DNA of 64,000 nucleotides. Source: Rhodothermia bacterium. Lineage in GTDB: Bacteria; Bacteroidota; Rhodothermia; Balneolales; Balneolaceae. The notes beneath the pieces were generated by a model. That model did not search any database. It saw nothing but the letters and a program-made list of their open reading frames with translations, and was not told the DNA's origin. Below are positions 63,426 to 64,000 of the stretch, piece by piece. How positions within the stretch are numbered: position 1 is the stretch's first letter; each line of letters starts with the position of its first letter. Location: positions 124,001-188,000 of the forward strand of contig JAUICM010000003.1 in the NCBI GenBank assembly GCA_030427885.1, written 5' to 3'. The position numbers and the translations under genes are program-made.

Positions 63426-63824
63426 ATGCATATCGATCATATTGGAATTGCCGTAAAAGACCTTGAAAGTGCGATCAAAACATATGAGACTATTCTGAAT
63501 TCACCATGCAGCAAACGAGAGCTGGTATCTTCCGAAAAAGTTGAAACAGCTTTTTTCAATACCGGTGAGTCTAAAGTAGAATTATTAGGAGCTACTGAAC
63601 CAGACTCTGTAATTGCAAAATACGTTGAGAAAAAGGGAGAAGGTCTTCATCATGTTGCATTCGAGGTAAAAGACATCCATGCTGAACTGGACCGCCTCAG
63701 AGGTGAAGGATTCACAATTCTAAATGAACAGCCAAAACAAGGTGCCGATAATAAGCTTGTGGCCTTTATTCATCCCAAGGATAATAATGGAGTTCTGGTC
63801 GAATTATGCCAGACTCAACCCTGA
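63426..63824 (+). CDS. mce: Methylmalonyl-CoA epimerase
   Basis: A glyoxalase-fold (VOC) enzyme of 132 aa that epimerises methylmalonyl-CoA for propionate metabolism. Family features are IDHIGIAVKDLESAIKTYET with the first metal ligand, ESKVELLGATEPDSVIAKYV, EGLHHVAFEVKDIHAELDRL with the second His, and KDNNGVLVELCQT with the terminal Glu. The matching mutase genes are not in the window. Only 2 bp separate its stop from the stop of the convergent outer-membrane protein. Confidence 0.92.
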   Translation: MHIDHIGIAVKDLESAIKTYETILNSPCSKRELVSSEKVETAFFNTGESKVELLGATEPDSVIAKYVEKKGEGLHHVAFEVKDIHAELDRLRGEGFTILNEQPKQGADNKLVAFIHPKDNNGVLVELCQTQP

Positions 63825-63826
63825 GA

Positions 63827-64000
63827 TCAGAAATGATATCTCAAGGTTAGATATGAATGTACATTATGAAGTACAGTGTCGTCATCGAAAAGATAGTTAT
63901 CCCGATTTGCGTATGAAGAACTTATGGTATAGGAGATCTTTGCGAAAGAACCCGAAAATTTAAGCCCTACCTGATGTTCTATATCCTGAGGTGTTGCCTC
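63827..64000 (-). CDS. Outer-membrane beta-barrel protein, 3' end only (5' part outside window)
   Basis: Reading the minus strand from the window edge, 57 codons are open from base 64000 (EATPQDIEHQVGLKFSG...) to a TGA at 63829-63827. The peptide has alternating hydrophobic/polar strands (KISYTISSSYANRDNYLF) and ends HSYLTLRYHF with a C-terminal Phe, the usual signature of an outer-membrane barrel. No start is present because the gene runs off the window. The family cannot be named from 57 residues. It is convergent with mce; a 6-bp hairpin TGAGAT/ATCTCA spans the junction. Confidence 0.72.
   Translation of the reverse strand, partial: EATPQDIEHQVGLKFSGSFAKISYTISSSYANRDNYLFDDDTVLHNVHSYLTLRYHF

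Noticed and set aside
63724-63963. 79-codon plus-strand frame overlapping the end of mce
   Set aside because: It is out of frame with mce and lies over the convergent minus-strand barrel protein, which explains the DNA better.

Overview
The window is an ordinary stretch of chromosome with accessory insertions. It most resembles the Bacteroidota/Balneolota (FCB) group, and my best guess is a Balneolaceae-like marine heterotroph. The evidence is a SusC/SusD pair, a CotH-type surface protein with a C-terminal type IX secretion sorting domain, TonB-dependent receptors with N-terminal carboxypeptidase-like domains, TPR/HTH regulators, a DUF4834-like protein, a DciA-recF-YbbR cluster and plant/cyanobacteria-length IspH. 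Several genes have clear Shine-Dalgarno sequences (the LytS-type kinase, eno and dnaA), which fits Balneolota better than classical Bacteroides. The genus assignment is inference.

Layout. 1-7034: translation cluster rpsI(partial)-rpsB-tsf-pyrH ... frr. It is split between pyrH and frr by a palindrome-rich spacer, a YHYH lipoprotein and a PAS histidine kinase. 7147-16160: smc, then a cytochrome b561/membrane-LuxR pair flanked by a decayed copy of the ispH 5' end and by intact ispH, then ybbR, dciA and recF. 16291-22834: a TPR-HTH regulator between two small paralogous proteins, then a large secreted CotH protein. 22984-27340: eno, a HAD phosphatase, an outer-membrane protein and prmC. 27341-31476: a spacer rich in DnaA boxes, dnaA, then folB-folK-dNK-DUF4834-TPR. 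31523-35734: small envelope proteins, tRNA-Leu(GAG), msrA, an amidohydrolase and a DUF2911 protein. 36058-46489: a minus-strand block with a TPP-riboswitch-controlled TonB receptor, a pseudokinase/kinase/LytTR operon and susC-susD. 46517-53489: an AT-rich orphan gene bounded by short repeats, then secreted peptidases (M28, M14, trypsin-like), a TonB_C-like lipoprotein and an NTF2-like protein. 53563-64000: polX, a flavin reductase, membrane proteins, a second HisKA_2 kinase, a YwqK-like lipoprotein, a cyclophilin, methylmalonyl-CoA epimerase and the 3' end of an outer-membrane protein at the right edge.

The most interesting points are these. (1) The TPP riboswitch has readable mutually exclusive pairings that would mask the Shine-Dalgarno of a probable thiamin receptor. 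(2) A LytS-type pseudokinase, with Glu in place of the phosphoacceptor His, is translationally coupled to an intact kinase and a LytTR regulator next to susCD. (3) A fossil of the ispH 5' end marks the left edge of a ~1.5 kb insertion carrying cytochrome b561 and its putative regulator. (4) A TPR-HTH regulator lies between two paralogous small proteins, with repeated TTGTAGAGAT sites in the divergent promoter. (5) The region upstream of dnaA has four co-oriented DnaA-box-like sites and an 18-bp palindrome. I saw no CRISPR array, transposase, integrase or rRNA gene.
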